Below, piece after piece: positions 16,001-22,337 of a DNA stretch of 26,448 nt. The stretch's first letter is position 1. The number at the start of each line of letters is the position of its first letter. Under the pieces are notes generated by a model. It did not search any database. It saw nothing but the letters and a program-made list of their open reading frames with translations, and was not told the DNA's origin. The stretch is from an uncultured Faecalibacterium sp. (lineage in GTDB: Bacteria > Bacillota > Clostridia > Oscillospirales > Ruminococcaceae). Where the stretch lies: positions 1 to 26,448 of the forward strand of contig URVW01000027.1 of NCBI GenBank assembly GCA_900551435.1. Direction: 5' to 3'. A program made the translations under genes and the position numbers.

Positions 16001-18197
16001 CCGCTTCTGCAAAGGGAGCGATTTGGCAGCGTGTTATGACGACAACCAGCATGTTTCGGAATATCTCTTGGTTCAAAGCATCACTGCGGCGCTGGAAAGC
16101 GAAACCGACCGACTGAATCAGATCCCGTCGGAAGAACTTTCCCAAAAACTTCTCAGCTGTCTAAAAAATACGAACAAATCGATGTCTGCCCGCTATAACG
16201 AGGTCAATGCGATCCTGAAAAATGCCGAAATGGAACTTTGGCTCGTTCTGGATGAATTCCAGCAGGTCGTTGAAAGCTGGAAATCGATCAGCAGCAGCTG
16301 TGAATTTGCCGACATCTGCCGCTTCCTTGGATTCTACAGTCGAAAACATATCGGTCAAACCCCGCAGATCAAACTGCTCATCTGTGGTTCCGATGATCTT
16401 CTGCGACATATGGTCATCGAGGATCAATCGGTCTGGCGTCAGATCTTCAACGACCGCTGCCGAATTCCCGTAAAACCGCTTGAGGAAGAAGATTTCTGCC
16501 GCATGATGGAAGAGGACGACGGGATCAGCGGGTCCGGCATCCGGTACGCTCCGGCAGCCCTCCACACGCTGTTTACCTACACGGGCGGTGTGGCCATTTA
16601 CGGCAAGGAGATCGGCAATGTCCTTCTCGCCAAGATTCAAAACGATCCCCAGCATTATCAACATCGTGACACCCTCTATGTTTCGGATATTGCTTCTGCC
16701 GCTCAGGAATTACTGCGCAGCCAGACCAGCCAGCTGGATTCCGGAACGACCGAAGGCATTCGTGAGATCTACGATGCTGTCACCAAAAATCTTGACCCGG
16801 AAACTGACATGCAATACCTTTGGTACATCGCGTGCTGGCTGAAAGAGCATCCGGATCACGACACATTCCCGGAAAGCGTCTTCACCTCTCGCCCGCTGGT
16901 CTGCTCGGAGACGGACCTGAAGAACTCACTGAAAGTCGCATGTGAGCGCCGGATCATTCGCTACGAAGAACCGGAACTCGGAAAAGAAAAATTCTATTCG
17001 TTCTGCACGATCTTCTATTATTACGCTGTTCTGGGAACAAGCCGCGATAAACTTGACCTTAACAAGATCTTCCTGTCAGAGGAAGACACTCCTTCTCCCA
17101 TTTCAACCTCAGATCAGGAAGAAGTGCAGCGGATGTTCCAGAATCTGTCTCCCGATGACCTGATTTCTCTTATCGTTGGAATGCCTTTTGAGAAGTTCCA
17201 ACAAATGTTCCGGAACATGAGCACAGAGAACCAGCTTTCGCTCATCGGCATCATGTCGATGAACAAAGACCCCAGCGTCGGAAATGCGATCCGTCAGCTG
17301 GCAGGTGACAGCGTGACAAACAACACCCATGTGACCGTGAACGTCCAGAAGATCACGAACATTCTGAACCAGTTCCAGAGCCTTGATCCCGGTTCGGAAA
17401 AATATCTGACCGGTCTGCAGGAACTTCCCCGGCTTCCCGATTACTTCCAAGATACAGAACGGAAGCAGCTGGAGAACCTCAACAGTACGGACGAAGCATT
17501 GGCCGCCGAGGCTGAGCAAGCTGTTGAAACCGCCACGACCCGCATGGTCGCAGACTATCTGAGCGCTCTGGTCACGCAGGAAGATGTCACACAGACGTTC
17601 TGTGTCTGGAAACAGCTCGGTTTCGATGATCCGGATGCCTATGAAACTCTATCCAGCCGGCTGGAACCAACCTTCCTCTCTGATCTTCTCCTTGCGGCAA
17701 AGCTGGACCACATCTTTGCGCTGAGCTCCCACGGAGACGATTCCGGTCTTGACTACAGCCCTGTAACGCTCATGTACTGCAAAGCCTTGGAAAAGATCCT
17801 GAAGTATCACCACACAGACTTTTATATTTCTCATTTCCAGAACATTCGCACCAATGTAAAACAGATCACATTCGGTCAAATGGCCAATATGCGTCCTGAC
17901 ACAAAAGCGAAGATTCAGAATCATATCCTGATGGGCGCATTTCTCTATCCGATCCGTCCGGGGTTCGAGCACGAATGGGAAAAGATCACGTCTGATCCAG
18001 ATGCTCAGGCTTGGTGGCAGGAGCACGGGGTCATTCTTGAGAAAATCACAAACATCCGAAATGATTCTGCTCACGGCGTCGAGGGTGTTGTCGTTCGCAA
18101 AGAACAGCTCGAATCGTTAAAAGACCTTCTTTTCAAAAGAAATAGCATTCTGAATACCAACGAATTGCGAAACATTCTTCGTTTGAAGCAGACCTAA
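10020..18197 (+). CDS. giant CSD-like / helical-repeat / STAND NTPase / HEPN protein
   Basis: A 2725-residue cytoplasmic protein with no signal peptide or membrane helix. Order seen: residues 35-100 resemble a cold-shock/OB fold (YGIISFCNQIYGFI, then FFDLSKV, then YLVRF); a proline-rich linker near 242-263; long helical repeats to about 1790; a beta-rich sandwich about 1800-1910; a STAND/AAA-type NTPase opening with MLFGRK (from 1929), Walker A GPSRIGKTS (1953-1961, K1959), Walker B LVLDEFQ (D2078, E2079) and a sensor-like LLICGSDD; a winged-helix-like segment; and a C-terminal helical domain with RNDSAH (R2680-H2685), the R-x4-H signature of HEPN ribonucleases. GAGGAG seven bases upstream fixes the start. 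It stands alone between its own promoter and terminator and is lower in GC than its neighbours, suggesting transfer. STAND plus HEPN suggests a sensor that triggers RNA cleavage, perhaps anti-phage. Function is inferred; the domain boundaries are by eye. Confidence 0.85.
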   Translation: MEKNDCIPMESSTVETLTPYSAFEPEAHTLAENEHYGIISFCNQIYGFINDSFADPKNFPEITSKNANTTFFDLSKVTILPEGHRLDTFHSIYLVRFSTNGTVFDKRKEIFQPAIDYRVPITILHFFPKDPDSVYLIQPDGLISRISAFPAAQQKLERLDQLLEQKIKEPKFVLASDFRSLTREAGIDDFKQYAETVGEFLKKFLPKFELISNQLLAGKRYPGLIIYTGSWPEVEAYYSSQKPNPAPTPKPAPEPPPEPPKEKADLSVLEKLYASGDFLGFLRSPAFTETAFCDFSQEYQEMALTCAARLLHPEDSSTVSLDLIQKELIHYTIFGDDFWKKWKKDSEYDPVIIRSCARTSWMEYAIPENTGIIVTCLNSLGSTNSTNSANSNYAGLSQRFALCQNKLIPNLYLLRVAATQSFTATIRCIAEYCRLIKEMQQWHFYMHLPSEKKLLYFSEWLRAVFQLFPELELPRTTIYNISSVYIDSLRFEELDSLLPLIDPKNISRMTSLLAYEQDPAKGLQLDIRSLSLATINLRLYQKTVALVWKHFQQDDILPDYFLFTLAQIAAYDTNHSLDEIIRYHIEFNCPRYQVHAQLLRSFGHICALIEQDPVFYALASYLVHALEKGDSDIALYSAFQEQRNQLTPIGEKLCEGIVHDLAQQQPDSPYEICDRFAAFHFDFERMEQIQTAYTAWYLQNCMPEEPSLEAYQECLDALYLARAYGAFIHLFLKSQHFFLDTDSRKSYLEKIIQSYLRLHHFSEAVSFLQTCNAPDDEWKDRQLICVLGENFRAHSLSAQAFHIFSASLSIEQAEPLLLNHLSDHSTNILAANSLLAIYCHQGMFCRAAYLYTVYRLFAEAGYSTLYTNLRQCLPSTATSRYTIYDVIQWSFSVLNADDLIKFILWIRSLKVPDYIALKKHHPFSFYYDHLLADPLNPTPWTRFQTLLKTTLDRQTVLDRNPWLLVVCERVLKESFQQETTDDTPRAIYKLLTDLDSKKLPLNLLAYVLPYLVESQDKRLCALLTRAFENDAVLEQLFAQNPWSSTYLPQFRSYQTFALEQLRISGIGDYSKLLNVLPTELNIDDLKILAGSDFTSPRVIAQLCSNYLQNNQIHETWEYLNGLDRTKMNYPERQLLELFILLFDDDEMMLMQDPELFHPEEEVRRVKMNCALILKTYPDKRGLKEFESNCLSLAHRMKVYSFVFRAFYDDDIYHDPAYRLENIPLEDPQTEAAYLAFLKTCYLAQLYWNASYNSFYKTWRYQKLYLCAVLSSFPQPVDDAFIRSAMEEFHHFESTYADIYHPFTEDVMAFMNSVQLELPVKRALLFALASGNVKWFLAQNRDAFCSLSQDDKNILRRIIARLDYREVSQAVYSLYSEQISLGLFEQILETADALSEMLKESLEGLKSTKFDKISLSDIFMKPATQEKPSLCVDDLLNQKNAIFERYSACLIPLMFARQFPFRIYGSCRYRVLRKRSYPAYTEKILRKLELCAEYFEQRGDRSVRAAFQYLSAFLCCLRGDKKNAQRSLESWQIEKSLPQEWDEEAERMRQYLSGQVEVFTPLMILDDSQTQSDRNAEDTFISVLNDHLNDHLNIPEEPLTEEAAEEFLSAYSDESLPFVTRFRSGVTLLSHYPELQKRNTIGLPAREDLTFMVGFNALQPESELSAEEQLSIALELFQNHSAHLHRSSAAVRTLQDSIIKLLGRDLSLTSWVTHADNIKNIIEPPPESGDFSALNKEILQPCKALLEPDCSNERRRAGYEEILETLKRFRNSYTVKVEASIQKELNRIDKNLQLSIRILQNADGEFVSTDGYVYYQIENTGHITADLTPDSREPITLWVQQDNLREQKASLEERPEAITSLQHGYITGGRIRLDLTGSPASVQMTLRLIANKTVLSDTSESIAVRLNTAAFSVESGHHYITDYAVSDPRMLFGRKLLKDNLLHQLSSGLAVVYGPSRIGKTSLLSVVDQCAEAKGNVLRILYGDESSGKFSDYRDRFCKGSDLAACYDDNQHVSEYLLVQSITAALESETDRLNQIPSEELSQKLLSCLKNTNKSMSARYNEVNAILKNAEMELWLVLDEFQQVVESWKSISSSCEFADICRFLGFYSRKHIGQTPQIKLLICGSDDLLRHMVIEDQSVWRQIFNDRCRIPVKPLEEEDFCRMMEEDDGISGSGIRYAPAALHTLFTYTGGVAIYGKEIGNVLLAKIQNDPQHYQHRDTLYVSDIASAAQELLRSQTSQLDSGTTEGIREIYDAVTKNLDPETDMQYLWYIACWLKEHPDHDTFPESVFTSRPLVCSETDLKNSLKVACERRIIRYEEPELGKEKFYSFCTIFYYYAVLGTSRDKLDLNKIFLSEEDTPSPISTSDQEEVQRMFQNLSPDDLISLIVGMPFEKFQQMFRNMSTENQLSLIGIMSMNKDPSVGNAIRQLAGDSVTNNTHVTVNVQKITNILNQFQSLDPGSEKYLTGLQELPRLPDYFQDTERKQLENLNSTDEALAAEAEQAVETATTRMVADYLSALVTQEDVTQTFCVWKQLGFDDPDAYETLSSRLEPTFLSDLLLAAKLDHIFALSSHGDDSGLDYSPVTLMYCKALEKILKYHHTDFYISHFQNIRTNVKQITFGQMANMRPDTKAKIQNHILMGAFLYPIRPGFEHEWEKITSDPDAQAWWQEHGVILEKITNIRNDSAHGVEGVVVRKEQLESLKDLLFKRNSILNTNELRNILRLKQT

Positions 18198-18209
18198 TTC
18201 TTTGATTTG

Positions 18210-18249
18210 AACTCCCCTTGTAACCCAATGGTTTACAAGGGGAGTTTTT
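18210..18249 (+). terminator. Rho-independent terminator of the giant gene
   Basis: A perfect 13-bp stem (ACTCCCCTTGTAA at 18211-18223 with its complement at 18233-18245), a nine-base loop and a run of T, starting 13 bases after the stop codon. Confidence 0.93.
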
Positions 18250-18251
18250 TG

Positions 18252-18280
18252 TTGACTTCCGTCGAAAATTATGGTAAAAT
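18252..18280 (+). promoter_or_regulatory. promoter of the XRE-regulator operon
   Basis: TTGACT, 17 bases, then TAAAAT with a TG extended -10 (TGG before the hexamer). It begins right after the T-tract of the giant-gene terminator. The leader to the ATG at 18379 is about 90 bases. Confidence 0.75.
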
Positions 18281-18378
18281 TCAGGCAGTTGAACAAGGTT
18301 AATTCTCCCTTCTGTGGCGATCTATTTATTGGAAAGGCATTCGGCTTTTCCAGCTTAGCTACAAATGGAGGCAGAATT

Positions 18379-18849
18379 ATGAAAAACGCATTTACCATCG
18401 ACTACGCAACTGCATGGCTCATGGGGATCGACCTTGTTGCAACTGGCAGACAGCTGAAACAGCACCGGCTGGCCCTTCACCTGACGCAGGAAGATCTTTC
18501 GGATTTTTTTGATCAGGTCGGAGATTCGGCTTCCAGAGTCATTATCAGCATGTGGGAGAACGGGAAGAAACTTCCTACGCTTTCTCATGTGGTGCTTCTG
18601 GCGCAGCTGTATCGCTGTCCGGTGGACGAGCTAGTTATCACCTTTATGCGTTCCGAAAGGGAGGCTGAGGGCGAGGGCGGCTCGTCCGTTCTTTTATGGA
18701 TCTTTTCTACAGACCACCGCAGGAAGGAAACTTCCTGCGGTGGTTTTTTGTTAACTTCCGGTCAATTTCTTCTTTTTCAAAAATCCCGTATAATGCAAGC
18801 ACAACAACGGAAGCGGCTCACAGGGAGCCGCCCCTCACACGGAATTTAA
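18379..18849 (+). CDS. XRE-family helix-turn-helix regulator with odd C-terminal extension
   Basis: A 156-residue frame. Residues about 24-85 are a clear XRE/Cro-type helix-turn-helix domain (RQLKQHRLALHLTQEDL, then SMWENGKKLPTL and VVLLAQLYRCPVDELV). GGAGG seven bases upstream supports the ATG. The domain ends near residue 90. From about residue 112 the frame runs through a perfect terminator hairpin, the promoter region of the next gene, and stops at a TAA inside that gene's ribosome-binding site. The last 45 or so residues are basic and low in apparent conservation, so I suspect the native stop was lost by a small indel, or that translation through the hairpin couples to downstream expression. 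It probably regulates its own operon. Confidence 0.75.
   Translation: MKNAFTIDYATAWLMGIDLVATGRQLKQHRLALHLTQEDLSDFFDQVGDSASRVIISMWENGKKLPTLSHVVLLAQLYRCPVDELVITFMRSEREAEGEGGSSVLLWIFSTDHRRKETSCGGFLLTSGQFLLFQKSRIMQAQQRKRLTGSRPSHGI
18714..18749 (+). terminator. terminator hairpin inside the regulator frame
   Basis: A 13-bp perfect stem (CCACCGCAGGAAG with its complement) closed by a GAAA tetraloop and followed by six T. It lies within the 3' part of the XRE-regulator reading frame. Confidence 0.88.
18766..18794 (+). promoter_or_regulatory. probable promoter before the 143-residue gene
   Basis: A perfect TATAAT at 18789-18794, with a weak TTTCTT 17 bases upstream. It follows the terminator at 18714-18749 and would give a leader of about 60 bases before the ATG at 18863. 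Confidence 0.5.
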
Positions 18850-18862
18850 GGAGGAACCCCTC

Positions 18863-19294
18863 ATGAAAAAGATCAAAGGCAAGAACAACAACGACCACAT
18901 CCTCTGCGTCAGCGAGCGCATCCCCATGCCGAATCTCCACAAGCCCGGCGATCGTGTCTGGTACACCGGAAAGCACTCCTTCTATTACCGCCCCGCAAAC
19001 GGCGGCGAACCGGTGTTCCTGTACTCGGTCGAGCGCTACTCTCCTTCCATCCTCAGCTTCTTCCAGAAAAACGGCCGTCTGGTCTGCGATGAGGACACCA
19101 GCGTGACCCACACCATGACCCTCGGCCAACTCTATCGGGCCAACGTCCACCGTTACAACTGTGTCATGGACAAGCTGTTCGACCAGCTTGCTTACCAGAT
19201 CAACTACGTCATCCGCTACGAGCTGGAGGACCCCGAACCCGCCCGCAAGGAAAAGCTCGTGCCGCTCGACCGCGACGAGCTGGATGCCGCCTAA
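18863..19294 (+). CDS. hypothetical protein, 143 residues
   Basis: Not recognised. The frame has an ideal AAGGAGG eight bases before the ATG. The protein is soluble, with a basic N-terminus (KKIKGKNNN), an aromatic beta-rich middle (DRVWYTGKHSFYYRP, VFLYSVERYSPS) and a helical, acidic C-terminus ending DRDELDAA. No membrane segment, signal or catalytic motif is visible. The next gene begins 14 bases after its stop and has its own ribosome-binding site, so the two are probably co-transcribed. Codon choice is strongly GC-ending, like the rest of this operon and unlike the giant gene. Its place before ClpP and VirD4-like genes suggests a mobile-element accessory protein, but no function can be stated. 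Confidence 0.75.
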   Translation: MKKIKGKNNNDHILCVSERIPMPNLHKPGDRVWYTGKHSFYYRPANGGEPVFLYSVERYSPSILSFFQKNGRLVCDEDTSVTHTMTLGQLYRANVHRYNCVMDKLFDQLAYQINYVIRYELEDPEPARKEKLVPLDRDELDAA

Positions 19295-19308
19295 AGGAGA
19301 TCTTCCCG

Positions 19309-19713
19309 ATGCCCAACAACGCCATCCCTCTTGCTTCCTCCGTCGAAGCCGCTGCCCGGAAGCTGCAGATCCGCTTCCGGAAGTTCAGCCTTTCCAAGGA
19401 CACGATCTATTTCTGCACCCTTCCGAACCTGCTCAAGTTCAATCTTTCGGTGTGGGCGGATGGGTCCATCAAGCTCTGGCGGCTGGTGGACGCGCCCCTT
19501 TCGAAGTCCAAAACGCTCCATCTGGAATGCCGGGACGATACCCGGCCCGAGCTTGTTCTAGGCATTTCGTCCACCGAAGACGGGATGTTCCGCATCTATG
19601 CGGAAGCCAAGCTCGATTCGGAATCTCCGGACGTCGAGCAGGAGCTGCAGCACCTTCTCACCGGGTACTGCCGCATCATCCAGAAGCCGCCCTTTGCGGG
19701 GCACAACCTGTAA
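19309..19713 (+). CDS. hypothetical protein, 134 residues
   Basis: Not recognised. AAAGGAGA overlapping the stop of the preceding gene provides the ribosome-binding site. The predicted fold is alpha/beta: an N-terminal helix (SSVEAAARKLQIRFRKF), several beta strands (NLSVWADGSIKLWRLVDA, MFRIYAEAKL) and a C-terminal helix (DVEQELQHLLTGYCRII). No membrane segment, cysteine cluster or active-site motif is seen. The alternating strand pattern would fit a small binding or adaptor domain. It sits directly upstream of the ClpP-type protease gene, from which it is separated by about 70 bases containing a possible weak promoter. Confidence 0.72.
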   Translation: MPNNAIPLASSVEAAARKLQIRFRKFSLSKDTIYFCTLPNLLKFNLSVWADGSIKLWRLVDAPLSKSKTLHLECRDDTRPELVLGISSTEDGMFRIYAEAKLDSESPDVEQELQHLLTGYCRIIQKPPFAGHNL

Positions 19714-19725
19714 ACCGCCGGTTTC

Positions 19726-19754
19726 TTTTCAATTTTCGGCCAAACTGGTATCCT
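19726..19754 (+). promoter_or_regulatory. possible weak promoter before the ClpP-type gene
   Basis: TTTTCA, 17 bases, then TATCCT preceded by an extended TGG. Matches are four of six in each box, so this may be an internal promoter or chance. Confidence 0.3.
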
Positions 19755-19785
19755 GAAGTCACTACAAAAAAGGAGATGTTTCCCT

Positions 19786-20370
19786 ATGCAGGTCATCAAA
19801 AAAAGCAGCAGCGGCCTTCAGAGCCTTCCGCTGGATGCCATGCTGCTGTCCAACCGAACCATCTTTCTCACCGGCACGATCACCACCAGTTCCGTCAACG
19901 CCGTCTTGCAGCAGCTGCTGTTTCTGGAAAGTGAGGATCCCCGCACGCCGATCCGGCTCCTCATCACCTCACCGGGCGGCGAGATTCAGGCCGGTCTGGC
20001 CTTATACGACCAGCTGAAAGGCATGACCGTCCCGGTCGAGATCTACTGCATCGAGTTAGCCGCCAGCATGGCCGCCATCCTGCTGGCCGGCGGTGCGAAA
20101 GGACACCGCTTCATCCTCCGGCACAGCAAGGTGATGATCCACGAGCCGCTGATCTCATCCGCATCCGGCGGGATCTACGGAAGCGCCTCCTCCATCCAGA
20201 AAACGGCCGCGTCCATTCTGGAGGTCAAGGACACACTGACCCAAATTCTGGCGCAGGACACCGGCCGCTCCGTGGACGAGATCGAACGCGCCACCGCATA
20301 CGACAACTTCATGAACGCCGAAGAAGCCGTTGCCTTCGGCATCTGCGACAAGATCGTGGACCACATCTAA
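19786..20370 (+). CDS. ClpP-type serine protease subunit
   Basis: A 194-residue peptidase of family S14. The catalytic triad is intact: S94 in LAASMAAILLAGG, H119 in HSKVMIHEP and D173 in TAYDNFMNAEEA. The glycine-rich SPGGEIQAG strand that binds substrate is also present. The N-terminus is short and fits a mature ClpP ring subunit. It differs from housekeeping ClpP in several positions (for example ASMAA in place of the usual ASMGA, and an unusual ISSASGGIYGSASS handle region), so I take it as a paralogue carried by an accessory element. AGGAG ten bases upstream. Directly followed by the VirD4-like ATPase gene, with GGAGG starting right after its stop, so the two are very likely co-translated. 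It would need a Clp ATPase partner; none is encoded here. Confidence 0.9.
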   Translation: MQVIKKSSSGLQSLPLDAMLLSNRTIFLTGTITTSSVNAVLQQLLFLESEDPRTPIRLLITSPGGEIQAGLALYDQLKGMTVPVEIYCIELAASMAAILLAGGAKGHRFILRHSKVMIHEPLISSASGGIYGSASSIQKTAASILEVKDTLTQILAQDTGRSVDEIERATAYDNFMNAEEAVAFGICDKIVDHI

Positions 20371-20380
20371 GGAGGTTTGC

Positions 20381-21640
20381 ATGAAACGAGATCCGCTTGT
20401 TCTAGGGGCTGATTACATCTTATCCGGCGACGACGTCGGCAAAACGCGCCCAAATGCCAACGCCCTCATCGTCGGCACGACCGGCTGTGGAAAAAGCACC
20501 AGCGTCATCCTGCCGACCATCGGGCGGCTCCACTTCAGCAATCCCATCCTGAACTATGCCAAGGAGCGGGACGCCTACGCGATGGAGCGCTATCTGCGCC
20601 ACAAAAATTACAAGGTCCATCTGCTCAACATCGCCGACCCCAAAAAGAGCACCATCAGCTTCGACCCGCTGGGTTTCATCGAAAGCTATGCCGACATCGA
20701 TTCGCTTTCCGCCGCTATCGTGGACATGACCATTCAGCGGACCGTGGACGATTACTGGCAAGCCAAGGCCAAGCCTCTGCTGTCCGGCCTCATCGCCGGA
20801 TGCCTCATGACTTCTACCGGGAACACAGCCCCCGGCATGACCGAGGTCTTGAAGCTGTTCGACCAGCTGCTCCCCCACGAGGACGGCTATTCTGTGGAAA
20901 CGCCGCTGGATGCCATGTTCCAGAAGATCTCCGACGCCGCGCCGGACTGCTACGCGGTGCGGGAATTCAACAGCTGGCACAGTCTGCCCTATCGGACCGC
21001 TTCCTGCGTGCGAGACACCCTCGCTTCGGCGCTGAGCACAGTCTTTCCGGAGGGTATCCGCTCCATGATGCAGAAAAAACCGCAGTTCGACCCGGTGAAA
21101 TTCGCCAGCCGCAAGGAAGCCCTCATCGTCATCACCTCGGCGGTGGACCGCTCCCAGCAGTATTATGCGAATCTGTTCTACCGCTTCACCGAACAGCAGC
21201 TCCTCCGCTATGCGGCCTCCTGTCCCGGCGGCGAGCTGCCCCGCGAGGTCCGGTATTTCTTCGATGATTTCGCCTGTACCGCGCCTATTCAGGGCTTTGC
21301 CAACGACATCAGCCTGTTCCGCTCGGCGGGGCTGTCGGCGGTGATCCTGCTGCAATCCGAACACCAGCTGGAAGCCATCTACCACGAGAACGCCGCTGTC
21401 ATCCGGCAGAACTGTGCGGTCTACGCCTACTTCCCCGGCGGCTTCGACGACCGCTCCTGCGAGATCGTCTCCAAGCGGATGGGCGTCCCCTACGAAGAGA
21501 TCCTGTACGCCCCGCTGGGGAATGTCTACATCATGCAGTCGGGCCGAAAACCGGTCTTTCTGCCCCGGTACGACACTCTTCACAGCCCGGAATATCAGGA
21601 ATATCTGGAATTCGGCATTCAGGCCGACCGCAAACGCTAA
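20381..21640 (+). CDS. VirD4/TraG-type coupling ATPase, soluble form
   Basis: A 419-residue P-loop ATPase of the type IV coupling-protein family. Walker A is GTTGCGKST (K38) right at the N-terminus; Walker B is YFFDDFA (D295, D296); an LLQSEHQLEAIY motif matches the conserved coupling-protein QS-QL segment. Classical VirD4/TraG proteins begin with two membrane helices; here none is present and the protein starts at the nucleotide-binding domain. The usual DPKGE loop is replaced by NYAKERDAY. It could be a cytoplasmic DNA or protein pump subunit or a domesticated relative. Start: ATG five bases after GGAGG, ten bases beyond the clpP stop. No relaxase or other type IV secretion gene lies in the window, so a role in conjugation is uncertain. 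Confidence 0.85.
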   Translation: MKRDPLVLGADYILSGDDVGKTRPNANALIVGTTGCGKSTSVILPTIGRLHFSNPILNYAKERDAYAMERYLRHKNYKVHLLNIADPKKSTISFDPLGFIESYADIDSLSAAIVDMTIQRTVDDYWQAKAKPLLSGLIAGCLMTSTGNTAPGMTEVLKLFDQLLPHEDGYSVETPLDAMFQKISDAAPDCYAVREFNSWHSLPYRTASCVRDTLASALSTVFPEGIRSMMQKKPQFDPVKFASRKEALIVITSAVDRSQQYYANLFYRFTEQQLLRYAASCPGGELPREVRYFFDDFACTAPIQGFANDISLFRSAGLSAVILLQSEHQLEAIYHENAAVIRQNCAVYAYFPGGFDDRSCEIVSKRMGVPYEEILYAPLGNVYIMQSGRKPVFLPRYDTLHSPEYQEYLEFGIQADRKR

Positions 21641-21655
21641 GAAAGGCCCCCTCCC

Positions 21656-21823
21656 ATGAAACTTTCCGCCCACCAAAAATTCGTTCTGGAACTCCGCGCT
21701 CCGCTCGAGTGCCACACCGGCGGCAAACAAAAAAAGAGCCGGCGGACCGGCCCTCTCGAAAAGGATACGTTGGAAGCCCTGCTCAAACAGGAATTTGACG
21801 AGCTTTTTTCAGAAGAAGATTGA
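21656..21823 (+). CDS. small hypothetical protein, 55 residues
   Basis: A short frame 15 bases after the VirD4-like stop, with GAAAGG about nine bases before its ATG. The protein has a basic centre (GGKQKKSRRTG) and an acidic helical C-terminus (LEALLKQEFDELFSEED), a charge pattern common in small nucleic-acid-binding or adaptor proteins. It ends just before a terminator hairpin, as expected for the last gene of the operon. Not recognised. Confidence 0.55.
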   Translation: MKLSAHQKFVLELRAPLECHTGGKQKKSRRTGPLEKDTLEALLKQEFDELFSEED

Positions 21824-21830
21824 CTTTTCT

Positions 21831-21880
21831 CCCTCACTGAAGCGCTTCCCACAGGGAATCCGCTTGAGTGAGGGTCTTTT
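21831..21880 (+). terminator. terminator of the ClpP/VirD4-like operon
   Basis: A 14-base inverted repeat with one mismatch (CCCTCACTGAAGCG at 21831-21844, partner at 21861-21874), followed by TCTTTT. It overlaps the 3' end of the convergent minus-strand gene. Confidence 0.65.
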
Positions 21881-22231
21881 CGTCTACGCCCTCTGCGGCG
21901 CGGCGGGCAAGATACCACAGTGCGCCGTTGGGGTCCTGCACGCCGGAAAGCGCCGTCTCTTCCAGCAGAACAGCAAAGTCGTCGATGTTGACGATGTCGC
22001 CATCCTGCGGATCTGTGCCGTCCTTGTTGCGGAAGCAGCCATATCGCTGCTGCAGAGCTGCAGGGTCGTCCACAAGAAAGAGCAGACTCTCACAGAGGTA
22101 AAAATCCGAATTCAGCTTATCTTCGCTGGATTCCATCAGCTGGCGCGGGCCTCGGCTTTGGTCAGCTCGCGGGGCTTGTCCAGGGCCAAGTCCTCGGGGG
22201 TGATGTCTCGTTCGTAGCGATAGGATGCCAT
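21834..22231 (-). pseudogene. frameshifted hypothetical gene
   Basis: The start at 22231 has a GAGGAG ribosome-binding site and begins MASYRYERDITPEDLAL, running to KAEAR, after which the frame stops at TGA. The sequence continues in another frame as QLMESSEDKLNSDFYL, on through LFLVDDPAALQQRYG and GALWYLARRAAEG to a stop at 21834. The break lies in a GC-repeat stretch near 22150-22160 (CCCGCGCCAG on the coding strand); removing one GC pair joins the two parts as EARQLMESS. The total would be about 132 codons. The restored protein is acidic and soluble and I do not recognise it. It may be a true mutation, a programmed shift or a sequence error. Confidence 0.65.
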
Positions 22232-22263
22232 TGTGATCTCCTCTTTTCTCTGGATTTCCCTCT

Positions 22264-22269
22264 ATCATA
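22264..22269 (-). promoter_or_regulatory. possible extended -10 of the frameshifted gene
   Basis: TGT-TATGAT on the minus strand, 33 bases before the ATG at 22231. No good -35 is visible, because that area is occupied by the terminator hairpin at 22275-22307. Confidence 0.35.
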
Positions 22270-22274
22270 ACACA

Positions 22275-22307
22275 AAATCCCGGACAGCGGCAGACTGTCC
22301 GGGATTT
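22275..22307 (-). terminator. terminator hairpin after the flavodoxin remnant
   Basis: A perfect 13-bp stem (AAATCCCGGACAG and complement) with a seven-base loop. On the minus strand it is followed by T-rich TTTTGTGTT. It separates the flavodoxin remnant from the frameshifted gene. Confidence 0.7.
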
Positions 22308-22337
22308 GTTCATGTACTGTTCAGAATTGAGGAGCTT

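Noticed and set aside
20381..21640. A complete conjugation module
   Set aside because: Only one VirD4-like ATPase is present; no relaxase, VirB4, VirB6 or integrase was found on either strand.
20420..21730. A 436-codon minus-strand frame opposite the VirD4-like gene
   Set aside because: The plus strand carries Walker A and B motifs; the reverse frame is Gly/Val/Asp-rich shadow sequence.
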